A stretch of 14,319 nt of DNA from Bacteroidota bacterium (GCA_023429985.1 JAEZCV010000117.1:1-14319); one strand, 5' to 3'. Positions 6,243-13,302 are shown, counted from the stretch's first letter. Program-made: numbers and translations. Notes: a model not told the origin generated them from the sequence alone.

Positions 6243-6632
6243 ATGCAGGAAAGTGACATTACTTACAAAATCATTGGATGTGCCATGAAAGTTCACAATG
6301 CTCTGGGGAACGGATTCCAGGAAGTTATTTACCAACGATGTCTTGCAATGGAACTCGGGAATGCAGGATTAAATTATGAAAGAGAAAAAGAACAGCATAT
6401 CTACTATAATAACCAAAAAGTAGGCACCCGCCGTGCAGATTTTATTGTGCAGGGAAATATATTGGTTGAATTGAAAGCTATGATCAATCTTGAAGATGTT
6501 CATCTTGCACAGGCAAAAAATTACCTGGTGGCATATAACCTTCCTGTAGGACTGCTGATAAATTTTGGAGCAAGAAGTTTGCAGTATAAGAGGGTGTTCA
6601 ATGATCAGGATCAGGATTTTCAGGATATGTAG
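6243..6632 (+). CDS. GxxExxY protein (PDDEXK_3 nuclease-fold family)
   Basis: The 129-residue protein carries the signature that names the family: G24, E27 and Y30 in GFQEVIY. D66 follows in TRRADFIV, then E76 and K78 in ILVELKAM, and Q90 and Y94 in AQAKNYL. D-E-x-K with a downstream Q-x-x-x-Y is the PD-(D/E)XK core of this family. Its biological role is unknown, although the residues fit a metal-dependent nuclease. The conserved part ends at KRVFN (residue 120). The last nine residues (DQDQDFQDM) are translated from copies of the TCAGGAT repeat, so the tail is repeat-derived. The gene sits alone between two clusters of that repeat. The start has no Shine-Dalgarno sequence, and MQESDITYKI is a typical opening for the family. 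All catalytic-type residues are intact, so it is probably a working gene. Confidence 0.9.
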   Translation: MQESDITYKIIGCAMKVHNALGNGFQEVIYQRCLAMELGNAGLNYEREKEQHIYYNNQKVGTRRADFIVQGNILVELKAMINLEDVHLAQAKNYLVAYNLPVGLLINFGARSLQYKRVFNDQDQDFQDM

Positions 6633-6960
6633 GATGAGGAGGATAGGGGGGTAACATGTGCAAAATAGTGGTGGGAATCAGGATTATCAGGATTTAAGGA
6701 TGAAAAGGATTTAGAGCTATCCTGTTTATCATAAAACCATATCCATCATCAGTACTAGCAGGATTTAAGGATGAATAGGAATAGGTTCATCCTGCTAATC
6801 AGTGTCAGAATCAGGATTAGCAGAATTCAAGGATAAAGTGGATTAGGTTCATCCTGTTAATCATGAAATCATATCCATCATCAGAATGAGCAGGATTTAA
6901 AGATGAATAGGATTAGGTTCATCCTGCTAATCATATAATCCTATTAATCCTGATTCTGAT
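6605..6960. repeat. Large TCAGGAT-type repeat array with hairpins and a 132-base period
   Basis: The array starts inside the end of the GxxExxY gene and runs for about 350 bases. A 71-base block at 6730-6800 recurs at 6862-6932, offset by 132 bases, with only a few changes. Each copy contains the segment AGCAGGATTTAA and ends ATCCTGCTAATCA. It therefore forms a hairpin: TAGCAGGAT (6756-6764) with ATCCTGCTA (6789-6797), and AGCAGGAT (6889-6896) with ATCCTGCT (6921-6928). A diverged unit lies between them (6815-6860) and another before them (6675-6730). The array closes with inverted copies (AATCCTATTAATCCTGATTC). No gene is visible in it. Confidence 0.85.
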
Positions 6961-7055
6961 GATGGTTTGCTCCCCTGATCACTCCCCATCCTCCCCATCC
7001 TGCATATCGTGATAATCTGATTAAGCTTACTCAGCGCCTCATCAAAGCCACGACA

Positions 7056-7104
7056 GAGCCAGCAGAGCCTTTCTATTCGCTTTGTCCTGGCTCTCTGCTG
7101 GCTC
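7056..7104. repeat. Imperfect hairpin of GAGCCAGCAGAGCC type
   Basis: GAGCCAGCAGAGCC (7056-7069) is the reverse complement of GGCTCTCTGCTGGCTC (7089-7104) apart from a two-base bulge, over a 19-base loop. A further ACTGGCTC follows at 7108. It lies between the repeat array and the second DUF6266-like gene. The stretch 7105-7273 contains no gene that I can support, only the leader of the gene at 7274. Confidence 0.5.
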
Positions 7105-7273
7105 CATACTGGCTCGATCACTTATAAAGCATTCAACCATTAGTAGCAGGCGTGATGCCATTGAATTTTTAAGTGCTGACTACCGCTATTTAAAATCTCT
7201 TTAACAACCATTATTAATTCCCAGCCGTATAAGGTAAGTAAGTGTAAAATGTTCCATCACTAAAACCAGTTCT

Positions 7274-7816
7274 ATGGCAAGGATAGAGAAAAATCATTTT
7301 TTGCATGGCATAAGCGGCGGACTTGGAAAATATATTATCAAGGTTCGCAATGGTAAAACCTATATATCAAAGAGGCCGAAGAAACCTACAAAGGAATCAG
7401 ATGCACAAAGAGCCGGGCGTGAATTGTTTTGCCAGGCATCTGAATATGCCAAGGCTGCACTTCAGGATCCTGTATTGCATGCTTTCTATGCTTCCATAAC
7501 ACCGAAAGGGCAGAACACCCGAAATGTAGCTATGGCGGATTTTTGGAAACCCCCGGTAATTGAAAACATCAACACTTCCAGCTACCATGGAAATCCCGGG
7601 GATACCATTTCCATGATTGTCACTGATAATGGAAAGGTTGTTTCTGTTAGTGTTTGTATTTCAAAAGATGATATCGTTCTTGAAGAAGGTAATGCTGTTA
7701 TGCAGAATGATGGGGTGACTTGGGTTTATATTGCTTCTACACAAATTACTGATGTTGACGGGGCAATGGTAACGGTTAGGGCAAGGGATTTAGCGGGGCG
7801 GGAGACGGTGATGTAA
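7274..7816 (+). CDS. Conserved Bacteroidota hypothetical protein (DUF6266-like), copy 2
   Basis: The protein has 180 residues and is a clear paralogue of the protein at 3851-4408. Shared blocks, in order, are RNGKTYISKRP (RNGKTIVSPRP in copy 1), EYAKAALQDPVLHAFYAS (AYAKAIMNNPVLLAFYNS), NVAMADFWKPPVIENINTSSY, TDNGKVVSVSV, ILEEGNA-like LEEGNAV, WVYIAS and ARDLAGRET. The N-terminal half is basic and partly helical; the C-terminal half looks like an immunoglobulin-type beta sandwich. There is no signal peptide. The two copies have diverged widely in the N-terminal 20 residues and the helix, so the duplication is old. The start ATG at 7274 gives MARIEKNHFLHGISGG, which aligns with the start of copy 1. 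It is convergent with the zinc-ribbon gene, 41 bases apart, with no obvious terminator between them. Its function is unknown. Confidence 0.78.
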   Translation: MARIEKNHFLHGISGGLGKYIIKVRNGKTYISKRPKKPTKESDAQRAGRELFCQASEYAKAALQDPVLHAFYASITPKGQNTRNVAMADFWKPPVIENINTSSYHGNPGDTISMIVTDNGKVVSVSVCISKDDIVLEEGNAVMQNDGVTWVYIASTQITDVDGAMVTVRARDLAGRETVM

Positions 7817-7857
7817 GTTTGGTTCGCAGGAGTGAAATAGCAGCCTTTTCCAGTAGT

Positions 7858-8703
7858 TTAAACTAATCCAAGGAATTCAATCATTTCGTTTTCGAACTTT
7901 TTGATGGTTTCAATGGATTTATCATTTTTTAAGTAGAAATCGTTTAGCCTTGCAAAGTTCATTTTATTCGTGAGGGTCTGCCTTAGCTTGTTTTGCTGTA
8001 CTTTGTCAATAAAAACTGGAATTGGGGTAGTGTTAGGCTTCCATGTTATAATACTTGCAATCGCAGCAATGAACGATGTTGCTGGAACTCCAACTAAAAA
8101 AGGTTTCACTTTGGTTAATTCTTCAATCAGTCCGTCAACCGTTAGTAATGGATAATTTTGGTAAGTGGGTAAATGTTTGTATGCGTCATCCTTGCGAAAT
8201 GGTTTTAAGGTTTGCGTTTTTTTCTTTTGTTCTTCCTCATTATAGAATTTATTTGTATTACCTAAAATAATAAGTGCAATGGAAGGAAGGATAAAACCAA
8301 AAACTCCCCAACCAAAAGTATCTCTATTTTGTCCCTTCGCTAAATTCAAGCAATACAAAACAGCCAATATTCTTACAAGTAATGAACCGACCATTAAAAA
8401 AAGATTGGCTTGTTGCGCACTTTCATATGATTTAAACTCAAAGGGCTGTGTGATTGCAATTGCAAGTGAAATTAATAGAAGGATAATCCCTGCCATCATT
8501 GCAAGACTATCTTTTTCGTAAGTCTCATCATATTTTGGTTTTGGCTGAAATTGTATTGTAGGTGGAGAAGTTGTGGTGTGGAGTATTGATGCTTCTGTTG
8601 GCTTTTCTTCTACTAATGAACTGGGTATTGTAAGCTTAGTTCCACAATAGGAACAATATTGACTATCATCATCTATTTTTTTCCCACAGGCTTTGCAAAA
8701 CAT
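7858..8703 (-). CDS. Zinc-ribbon membrane protein, function unknown
   Basis: The 281-residue protein starts with a zinc ribbon: C3-x2-C6 and C17-x2-C20 (FCKACGKK and YCSYCGTKL). A low-complexity linker (about 25-62) rich in Thr, Pro and Ser follows. Hydrophobic segments lie at about 66-85 (MMAGIILLLISLAIAI), 98-119 (LFLMVGSLLVRILAVLYCL) and 131-148 (WGVFGFILPSIALIILG), with a weaker one at about 203-220. The C-terminal 60 residues are helical and charged. The middle part, including QNR and GWGVFGFILPSIALIILG, matches the membrane module of the GYF_2 protein at 9039-10382. The zinc ribbon should lie in the cytoplasm. It follows the 39-residue Pro-rich mini-gene and may be in the same transcription unit. 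No known function. Confidence 0.8.
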   Translation of the reverse strand: MFCKACGKKIDDDSQYCSYCGTKLTIPSSLVEEKPTEASILHTTTSPPTIQFQPKPKYDETYEKDSLAMMAGIILLLISLAIAITQPFEFKSYESAQQANLFLMVGSLLVRILAVLYCLNLAKGQNRDTFGWGVFGFILPSIALIILGNTNKFYNEEEQKKKTQTLKPFRKDDAYKHLPTYQNYPLLTVDGLIEELTKVKPFLVGVPATSFIAAIASIITWKPNTTPIPVFIDKVQQNKLRQTLTNKMNFARLNDFYLKNDKSIETIKKFENEMIEFLGLV

Positions 8704-8776
8704 CTATATAAATTTAAATGCTGGTTCTAGAGGTTTAACTTGATTGTTTATATAAATGCCTTTTTCTTTCAAGGAT

Positions 8777-8896
8777 TTACCTTTTAGGTTTTGTAGTTGG
8801 CTTAGGTGAAACAGGAGGATTATTTCCTCTTCCACCACCTGAAGGGTTTTTTGTTGTACTTGGCCCATTGGGTGGGCGGCTTGTTGGCTTTGCCAT
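8777..8896 (-). CDS. Small Pro/Gly-rich protein, 39 residues
   Basis: A short frame opens at the ATG at 8894-8896, reads MAKPTSRPPNGPSTTK, passes through SGGGRGNNPPVSPKP and ends in TTKPKR with TAA at 8777-8779. It has eight prolines and many Gly, Thr, Ser, Lys and Arg residues, with no hydrophobic segment and no negatively charged residue, so it should be basic and disordered. The composition is far from what A/T-rich random sequence would encode, and the frame fills most of a 335-base gap between two co-oriented genes. Those are reasons to call it real. Its neighbours are a GYF-domain membrane protein upstream and a zinc-ribbon membrane protein downstream. GYF domains are known to bind proline-rich peptides, so this could be a ligand, but that is inference only. 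Confidence 0.5.
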   Translation of the reverse strand: MAKPTSRPPNGPSTTKNPSGGGRGNNPPVSPKPTTKPKR

Positions 8897-9038
8897 ACTT
8901 TTTAATTGTAATTGAAAATACTAAAACTTAATATATTTAAACATTTCGATAATCTTCGAGGGATTCTGATTAATAGTGATTATTACAAACAGGAATAGAG
9001 AACTTAATTTGTTTTTTCGTTAAATTACTTCAGGTGGT

Positions 9039-10382
9039 TTATTCAATTTCGTACTGGAGTTGGGTCAAATTTCTTCCAGTTGCCCTTTTGAAATTGTCAC
9101 TTAATTTATCCAGCCCTTTCAAATAGTCCTTAGAGAGGTCATAGCTAAACTTTAATATATTACGATCCGTTAAAAGAACTTCGAATATTCTCTCAACTTT
9201 ATAATATTTAATATCAGCAATCTCGTAATAGGCAATGGCTAAATTAATTGATTTAAACGTTGATCTAAACTCTAAGCATATTCCATTTTGATATTGACCA
9301 ATTTTTACTTTATTACTTTTAGGTTTTAATTCTTGGTCAATTATTGGCAATCCATTTATGTATTTTGAAACGCCGTATTCCATAAAAGGTCTTTCTTCTT
9401 CAATCCCTAATTTCCTATGAAGTTGAGTATTGTTTAATAAATATTTATGCGTGAAGTTGTAGAACATATCTAATTTCTTTTCCGCATCAACATTATTGTG
9501 CTTTTTAGCCGCAAGCCAAAATTCTATTGCTTTGTCCTGATTATGATTAATAGATGCAATATTTCCCAAATGTAAATTTGAAATTAAAAAGTATTTTTCA
9601 TGGTTTAATAGCAATTTGAAATCTTGCTCTGCTATACCATAGTTATTTAATTTAAAATTTGACAATGCACGCAATTCAATACACTTAAGATTATTGGGCT
9701 CCAATTCAATTGCTTTGTCTAGTAATTGGATACATTCCGCAAACCTGTAGTTATTGAAGAGAACTTTAGCTTTTTGAAGTAAGACAATAGTTTGCTCACT
9801 TGGCCGCAGATTTTCATTTAGTTCGATTTTAAGCTTCAACTTTTTTAATTGGCCAATTATAATTAATGCTATTGATGGTAAAAAAAAGGCAAACCATCCC
9901 CAACCGGTTGCATTTCTATTTTGCCTAGTTGCTATGTTCCGAACCCAGACTGTTGATCCGATCCGAATTGCAAGAGTTGTTAACAGAATTAGTGTTTTCG
10001 CTTGATTGAAACTTTCTTCTGAATCAAATTTAATAATACCTGTAACATTGAATAGAATTGGGATAGCTAAAATTACTATTCCTATGAATGTAGCCTCCGT
10101 TTCCTTAATATAGGCATGATCAAACTTTGAGTTTCTTCCAATTATTGGATGATCTTTTTCTAGTATTAATTCATTTTTCAAGGAAGAATTATTTTTCTTA
10201 GGAAGCGGTGGAGGCTCTGAAATCAAAATTTCGTGAAGCTCTCCTATGCCTTCGGCTGTAGCCCAATCCTCCATCCCATCTGTCCACACTAATGTTTTTC
10301 TATTAAGCCGCTTAGTTTTCAATTCTTCTATAGTGAAGGGACCCTTGTGCTGATCGTTATCTGCATAATAATATAGTTTCAT
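9039..10382 (-). CDS. GYF_2-domain membrane protein with TPR-like repeats
   Basis: The 447-residue protein has four parts. Residues 1-52 are a GYF_2 domain: LYYYADNDQHKGPFTIEEL, then TLVWTDGMEDWATAEGIGEL, with the conserved Gly-Pro-Phe and the Trp residues. A proline tract (EPPPLPKK, 56-63) and a charged linker follow. Hydrophobic segments lie at about 98-117, 130-147 and 160-178; the last two (QNRNATGWGWFAFFLPSIALIIIG) are shared with the zinc-ribbon protein at 7858-8703. Residues 200-300 hold two to three TPR-like helical repeats (AKVLFNNYRFAECIQLLDKAIELEPNN is the clearest, 205-231). The C-terminus (about 375-440) has strands and a helix resembling a bacterial PH-like domain, which is tentative. 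The start at 10382 puts the GYF fold at the extreme N-terminus. The architecture suggests a membrane-bound scaffold; no partner is known. Confidence 0.85.
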   Translation of the reverse strand: MKLYYYADNDQHKGPFTIEELKTKRLNRKTLVWTDGMEDWATAEGIGELHEILISEPPPLPKKNNSSLKNELILEKDHPIIGRNSKFDHAYIKETEATFIGIVILAIPILFNVTGIIKFDSEESFNQAKTLILLTTLAIRIGSTVWVRNIATRQNRNATGWGWFAFFLPSIALIIIGQLKKLKLKIELNENLRPSEQTIVLLQKAKVLFNNYRFAECIQLLDKAIELEPNNLKCIELRALSNFKLNNYGIAEQDFKLLLNHEKYFLISNLHLGNIASINHNQDKAIEFWLAAKKHNNVDAEKKLDMFYNFTHKYLLNNTQLHRKLGIEEERPFMEYGVSKYINGLPIIDQELKPKSNKVKIGQYQNGICLEFRSTFKSINLAIAYYEIADIKYYKVERIFEVLLTDRNILKFSYDLSKDYLKGLDKLSDNFKRATGRNLTQLQYEIE

Positions 10383-10616
10383 ATAAATACAAGCATTGCT
10401 ATTTTATGATTTTTAATTCCCTGAATCATTAATTTTATAAATTACACGTATGATGGTTTTGATTTTGAATTGTGTACCTGGCCAAAGATCGGTTGAAATA
10501 TTTCGCCCTTGCTTTATAAATTGCGGTTGTGTCCACGTGTTCTTTGTCAAATATTCAGTCCAAAATACTACTCCTTCTCATGTAACCCATAAAATATAAT
10601 TTGATCAATTCATTTA

Positions 10617-11030
10617 TTAATTTTCGAATTCTTCTTTCAGATAACCTCGTATTTTAGAGTCATGGCACTTTCGCAGTTCGGAAATTAATCTTTCAAAAAT
10701 CCTTGCACCGGTTCGGCCTACAATTACATTGGGTTTATTTTTTATCAGGGACGAACGTAACACTTTATCTAAAAGACCTACATCATCCAGATAAGGCTGA
10801 ATCAGGTCTTTAAATTTTGCATTATAGCATACGCCCCATGTACAACTAATGTAGTGCTCCAATATCTTATCCATGTTAGCTTTAATAAAATTGATGGTCT
10901 CAAGTTCACCAAAGATTCTTTGATACTCAGAAATTGCTTGTTTGTGGTCGCCTTCAGATAATTGGACAATTAAATTTTCCAGTTTTTGGTGATCGGCCAT
11001 TAAAATAATATTGCGAGTTAAATTCTTCAT
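10617..11030 (-). CDS. Hypothetical helical protein, 137 residues
   Basis: I do not recognise this protein. It is predicted helical throughout, with alternating charged and hydrophobic residues (HQKLENLIVQLSEGDHKQAI, FERLISELRKCHDSKI), and has no signal peptide or membrane segment. Two starts are possible: the ATG at 11030 (MKNLTRNIILMAD) and one ten codons later at 11000 (MADHQKLENL), which would leave a slightly longer gap after the upstream lipoprotein gene. I kept the first because it lies only 18 bases behind the lipoprotein stop, as expected in an operon. A cytoplasmic protein at the end of a lipoprotein operon is unusual and its link to the lipoproteins is unknown. A 234-base gap without clear signals separates it from the GYF gene. 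Confidence 0.65.
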   Translation of the reverse strand: MKNLTRNIILMADHQKLENLIVQLSEGDHKQAISEYQRIFGELETINFIKANMDKILEHYISCTWGVCYNAKFKDLIQPYLDDVGLLDKVLRSSLIKNKPNVIVGRTGARIFERLISELRKCHDSKIRGYLKEEFEN

Positions 11031-11048
11031 TGTTTATTTAATAGGTAA

Positions 11049-12137
11049 CTATTCCAACATCCTCTCAAACTCCCACTCACTCACTTCTTTAAACACCATT
11101 GCAATCTGCAAATCTTTGCTGATGGTAAGGTCAGAAGCAAAAGCATATGGTTTTTCATCTTTAACCGTAAATGCCAGCACCCTGATATTGCGGCCAACTG
11201 GAAGATCTTTGAAACTTATTGAATTATTATTATTGCCGCTGAAGTAGTATTGCTGCATGATGCTGTTGATATCTTTAAAGATCAACATAATGCTGGCATT
11301 GTTGATACTGTCAGACGGATTGATATTTAGAACAAGGTCTGTCCTGTTATCTTCTTCAAGGAACCGGTCAACGTTTATCCAGCCAAAAGACCTGATATTT
11401 ATGGCTTCATAGAGCTTTTGCCCTGCATTATTTAGTTTTTGCCTGGCTTCTATTTCTTTTTTTTCTTCTTCAGATACATCGGTTTCTCCCTCTGCTATAT
11501 AATCAAACAATGCTTCAAAATCCGACGGGCCTGATGTAGTATCTGCTAAACGGCGTGGCGCTGGCTGGCCATTTGATTTGGCTTTCTCTGCAACCAGTTT
11601 TTCATTTGCTTCTATCCAATTCAATTGTCCCAAACTGTTTCTTTCTCCATAGAAAAGAGCCATTTCCTTATCGGATATTTTTGGGAATTCAATGCTTAAT
11701 GTTTTTCCTTCCTTGAGCCTTAATTGCTGTCCACCTGATTGCATATTGATGTAATAAGCTCCACCTGATACCAGGAGCCGGCCGTTTGATACGGTTTGTG
11801 CATTGCTTCTCAGGAGTTCTCCCTGGTTATGTAATTCCTTTAATTCTATATCTATGTTTTTCCCAACAGGTTTGCCATCAAGGGTTTCCAGGTTGGCGGG
11901 ATCGATGTATACAATGGTTCCTTTTTTGCCTTTTATCTGTGTGGGTTTGGAAGAACTGATACTGAACTTTTGCGATGGTGTTTCGTGCCTGCTTAAATAA
12001 TCATTTAGTTTTCCTGTGTCAGGTTTTGGTTCTGTTTCGGTTGTATCATTTTCTCCTGTTGCTTTACCCTTATCGGGATTGCCACAACTTAACAGTGCGA
12101 TTGAAAAGTATAAAAGAATTGCAGTTAGTTTTTTCAT
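11049..12137 (-). CDS. Lipoprotein, 362 residues, function unknown
   Basis: A lipoprotein signal peptide ends in the lipobox LLSC with the modified cysteine at C18 (AILLYFSIALLSCGN). A low-complexity acidic linker (ENDTTETEPKPDTGK) then leads into the folded part. From residue about 55 the pattern FSISSSKPTQIKGKKGTIVYI, then GKPVGKNIDIELKEL, SNGRLLVSGGAYYINM, and KTLSIEFPK is a beta-rich module. I recall it from several Bacteroidota surface proteins of unknown role, where a conserved GGAYYI/GGM-type motif recurs. Residues about 280-362 form a second beta-rich part with NPSDSINNASIMLIFKD. It is likely anchored in the outer or inner membrane facing the periplasm. It lies 13 bases after the lipoprotein gene at 12151-13302, so the two are probably translated from one mRNA. 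Confidence 0.8.
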   Translation of the reverse strand: MKKLTAILLYFSIALLSCGNPDKGKATGENDTTETEPKPDTGKLNDYLSRHETPSQKFSISSSKPTQIKGKKGTIVYIDPANLETLDGKPVGKNIDIELKELHNQGELLRSNAQTVSNGRLLVSGGAYYINMQSGGQQLRLKEGKTLSIEFPKISDKEMALFYGERNSLGQLNWIEANEKLVAEKAKSNGQPAPRRLADTTSGPSDFEALFDYIAEGETDVSEEEKKEIEARQKLNNAGQKLYEAINIRSFGWINVDRFLEEDNRTDLVLNINPSDSINNASIMLIFKDINSIMQQYYFSGNNNNSISFKDLPVGRNIRVLAFTVKDEKPYAFASDLTISKDLQIAMVFKEVSEWEFERMLE

Positions 12138-12150
12138 GATAGTTTGTAAT

Positions 12151-13302
12151 TTAATTTGATCTCATCCCGGAAAACAGGTACTTCCCTTCCCGTTTTACAA
12201 ATGTGAATTTGTGATCTATTCTTCTACGGTATCTATCCGTTTTTGATGTTGTGTTAAAGATAAATTCATGTAATATGACGGGTTGGTTTAAAGCTAATCC
12301 ATATTCTTCAGGGTCCCAACCCGGGTATTTTATCATCTCAAGTTCATATTTCCCTGCCTTCATTGCTTCCCATATATTACTACCGGGGAAGTATACCTGT
12401 GAAGAGCTGATAAAGGTATCTATGGGTTCTTTGTCATTATAAAAATCCGGGGATGTAAAGCCTTCACAGACGGAGCAGGTTACACTGTCTATGGACATCT
12501 GTTTTATTTTTTCAACATCATTCACTGAAATGGCTGTAATGAAATCGTTCCAGGTTTCTTGCAGTGCTTTTCTTTCTTTTGCATTCAACTTCATTTCTAT
12601 CGGTTCTTCTATTTCTTGTACTATTACGTCACGGATAATTACTTCATCATCCTCATCTCCAAAAATTCCCCTGTTAGTCAGTACACCCGTTTTGCTTTGC
12701 ATAAATAGTTCGGGAACATAGTTGCCATATTCGGCGATGGCTTTTCCGGGCACTATTTTATAAAAGGGTTCAGGATACGAGTACTTTACTTCTCTTTTCT
12801 TTAAGCCCGCTGTAGGAAAAGAAACTTCATTTGCAAAGTCAATTCTTTCTGGTTTTAGTGAGGGATTTGTTGTGTCATATGAATACTCATAACTACTTCC
12901 TGTTACAGGACTAGCCCACCTGCCGTCTTTTGTTTTGTATAAAGGGTGAAATAAATATTTTTGATGATAGAAACCTAATGTATCCTGGCTTACATAGAGC
13001 ATAACAGTTTCATATTTTTCAAATTCAGGCATTCCATAATGATCGTAAACTATAAAATCAATGTTTTCTTTTTCATAGCTGCCACATACTATTTCCCGAA
13101 TTTTATAAGTAGCAAGGAATTTGGCATCCATGATGTCTTTCTCGTCGTTCATTCCTTTTATTGATATTTTTTCACCAATGAATACGAGTAGTTTATCTGC
13201 ACCGGCATTTTCGTTGCAGCTTAAAGGGTGCTTTGTTTGGGTGCTGCAGGAGAGTAATACGGCAAGCATTATTAAGGATAATTTGTTTGCATGTTTATGC
13301 AT
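12151..13302 (-). CDS. Lipoprotein, 383 residues, function unknown
   Basis: The signal peptide (KLSLIMLAVLLSC) ends in a lipobox with C19. The mature part begins with a Cys-containing stretch (HPLSCNENAGADK), then LLVFIGEKISIKG, DAKFLATYKIREIVCG, IDFIVYDHYGMPEF and YETVMLYVSQD. This reads like a beta-rich domain that I have seen in uncharacterised Bacteroidota lipoproteins but cannot name. Cysteines C29, one near residue 73, and a CSVC pair (about 275-278) in the C-terminal half could form disulphides. The C-terminal half (about 245-383) resembles a compact alpha/beta domain with the pattern LQETWNDFITAISVNDVEKI, which recalls NTF2-like folds, weakly. It is the first gene of the three-gene minus-strand cluster that ends at 10617. 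The promoter region lies in 13303-13400, without a clear consensus. Confidence 0.78.
   Translation of the reverse strand: MHKHANKLSLIMLAVLLSCSTQTKHPLSCNENAGADKLLVFIGEKISIKGMNDEKDIMDAKFLATYKIREIVCGSYEKENIDFIVYDHYGMPEFEKYETVMLYVSQDTLGFYHQKYLFHPLYKTKDGRWASPVTGSSYEYSYDTTNPSLKPERIDFANEVSFPTAGLKKREVKYSYPEPFYKIVPGKAIAEYGNYVPELFMQSKTGVLTNRGIFGDEDDEVIIRDVIVQEIEEPIEMKLNAKERKALQETWNDFITAISVNDVEKIKQMSIDSVTCSVCEGFTSPDFYNDKEPIDTFISSSQVYFPGSNIWEAMKAGKYELEMIKYPGWDPEEYGLALNQPVILHEFIFNTTSKTDRYRRRIDHKFTFVKREGKYLFSGMRSN

Noticed and set aside
6605..6960. CRISPR array
   Set aside because: The units are long, related to each other over their whole length, spaced 132 bases apart, and have no unique spacers of constant size; no cas gene is present.
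6927..7121. 64-codon minus-strand frame across the repeat and hairpin region
   Set aside because: It is composed of repeat and inverted-repeat sequence, has no recognisable motif, and no start context.
7970..8521. Plus-strand frames of 61-80 codons opposite the zinc-ribbon gene
   Set aside because: They are antisense shadows of a gene with clear zinc-ribbon and membrane features.
10450..10599. 49-codon plus-strand frame beginning MMVLILN, Cys-rich
   Set aside because: It lies in a gap between two minus-strand genes; there is no homology I recognise, no promoter and an unusual composition, so I treat it as chance.
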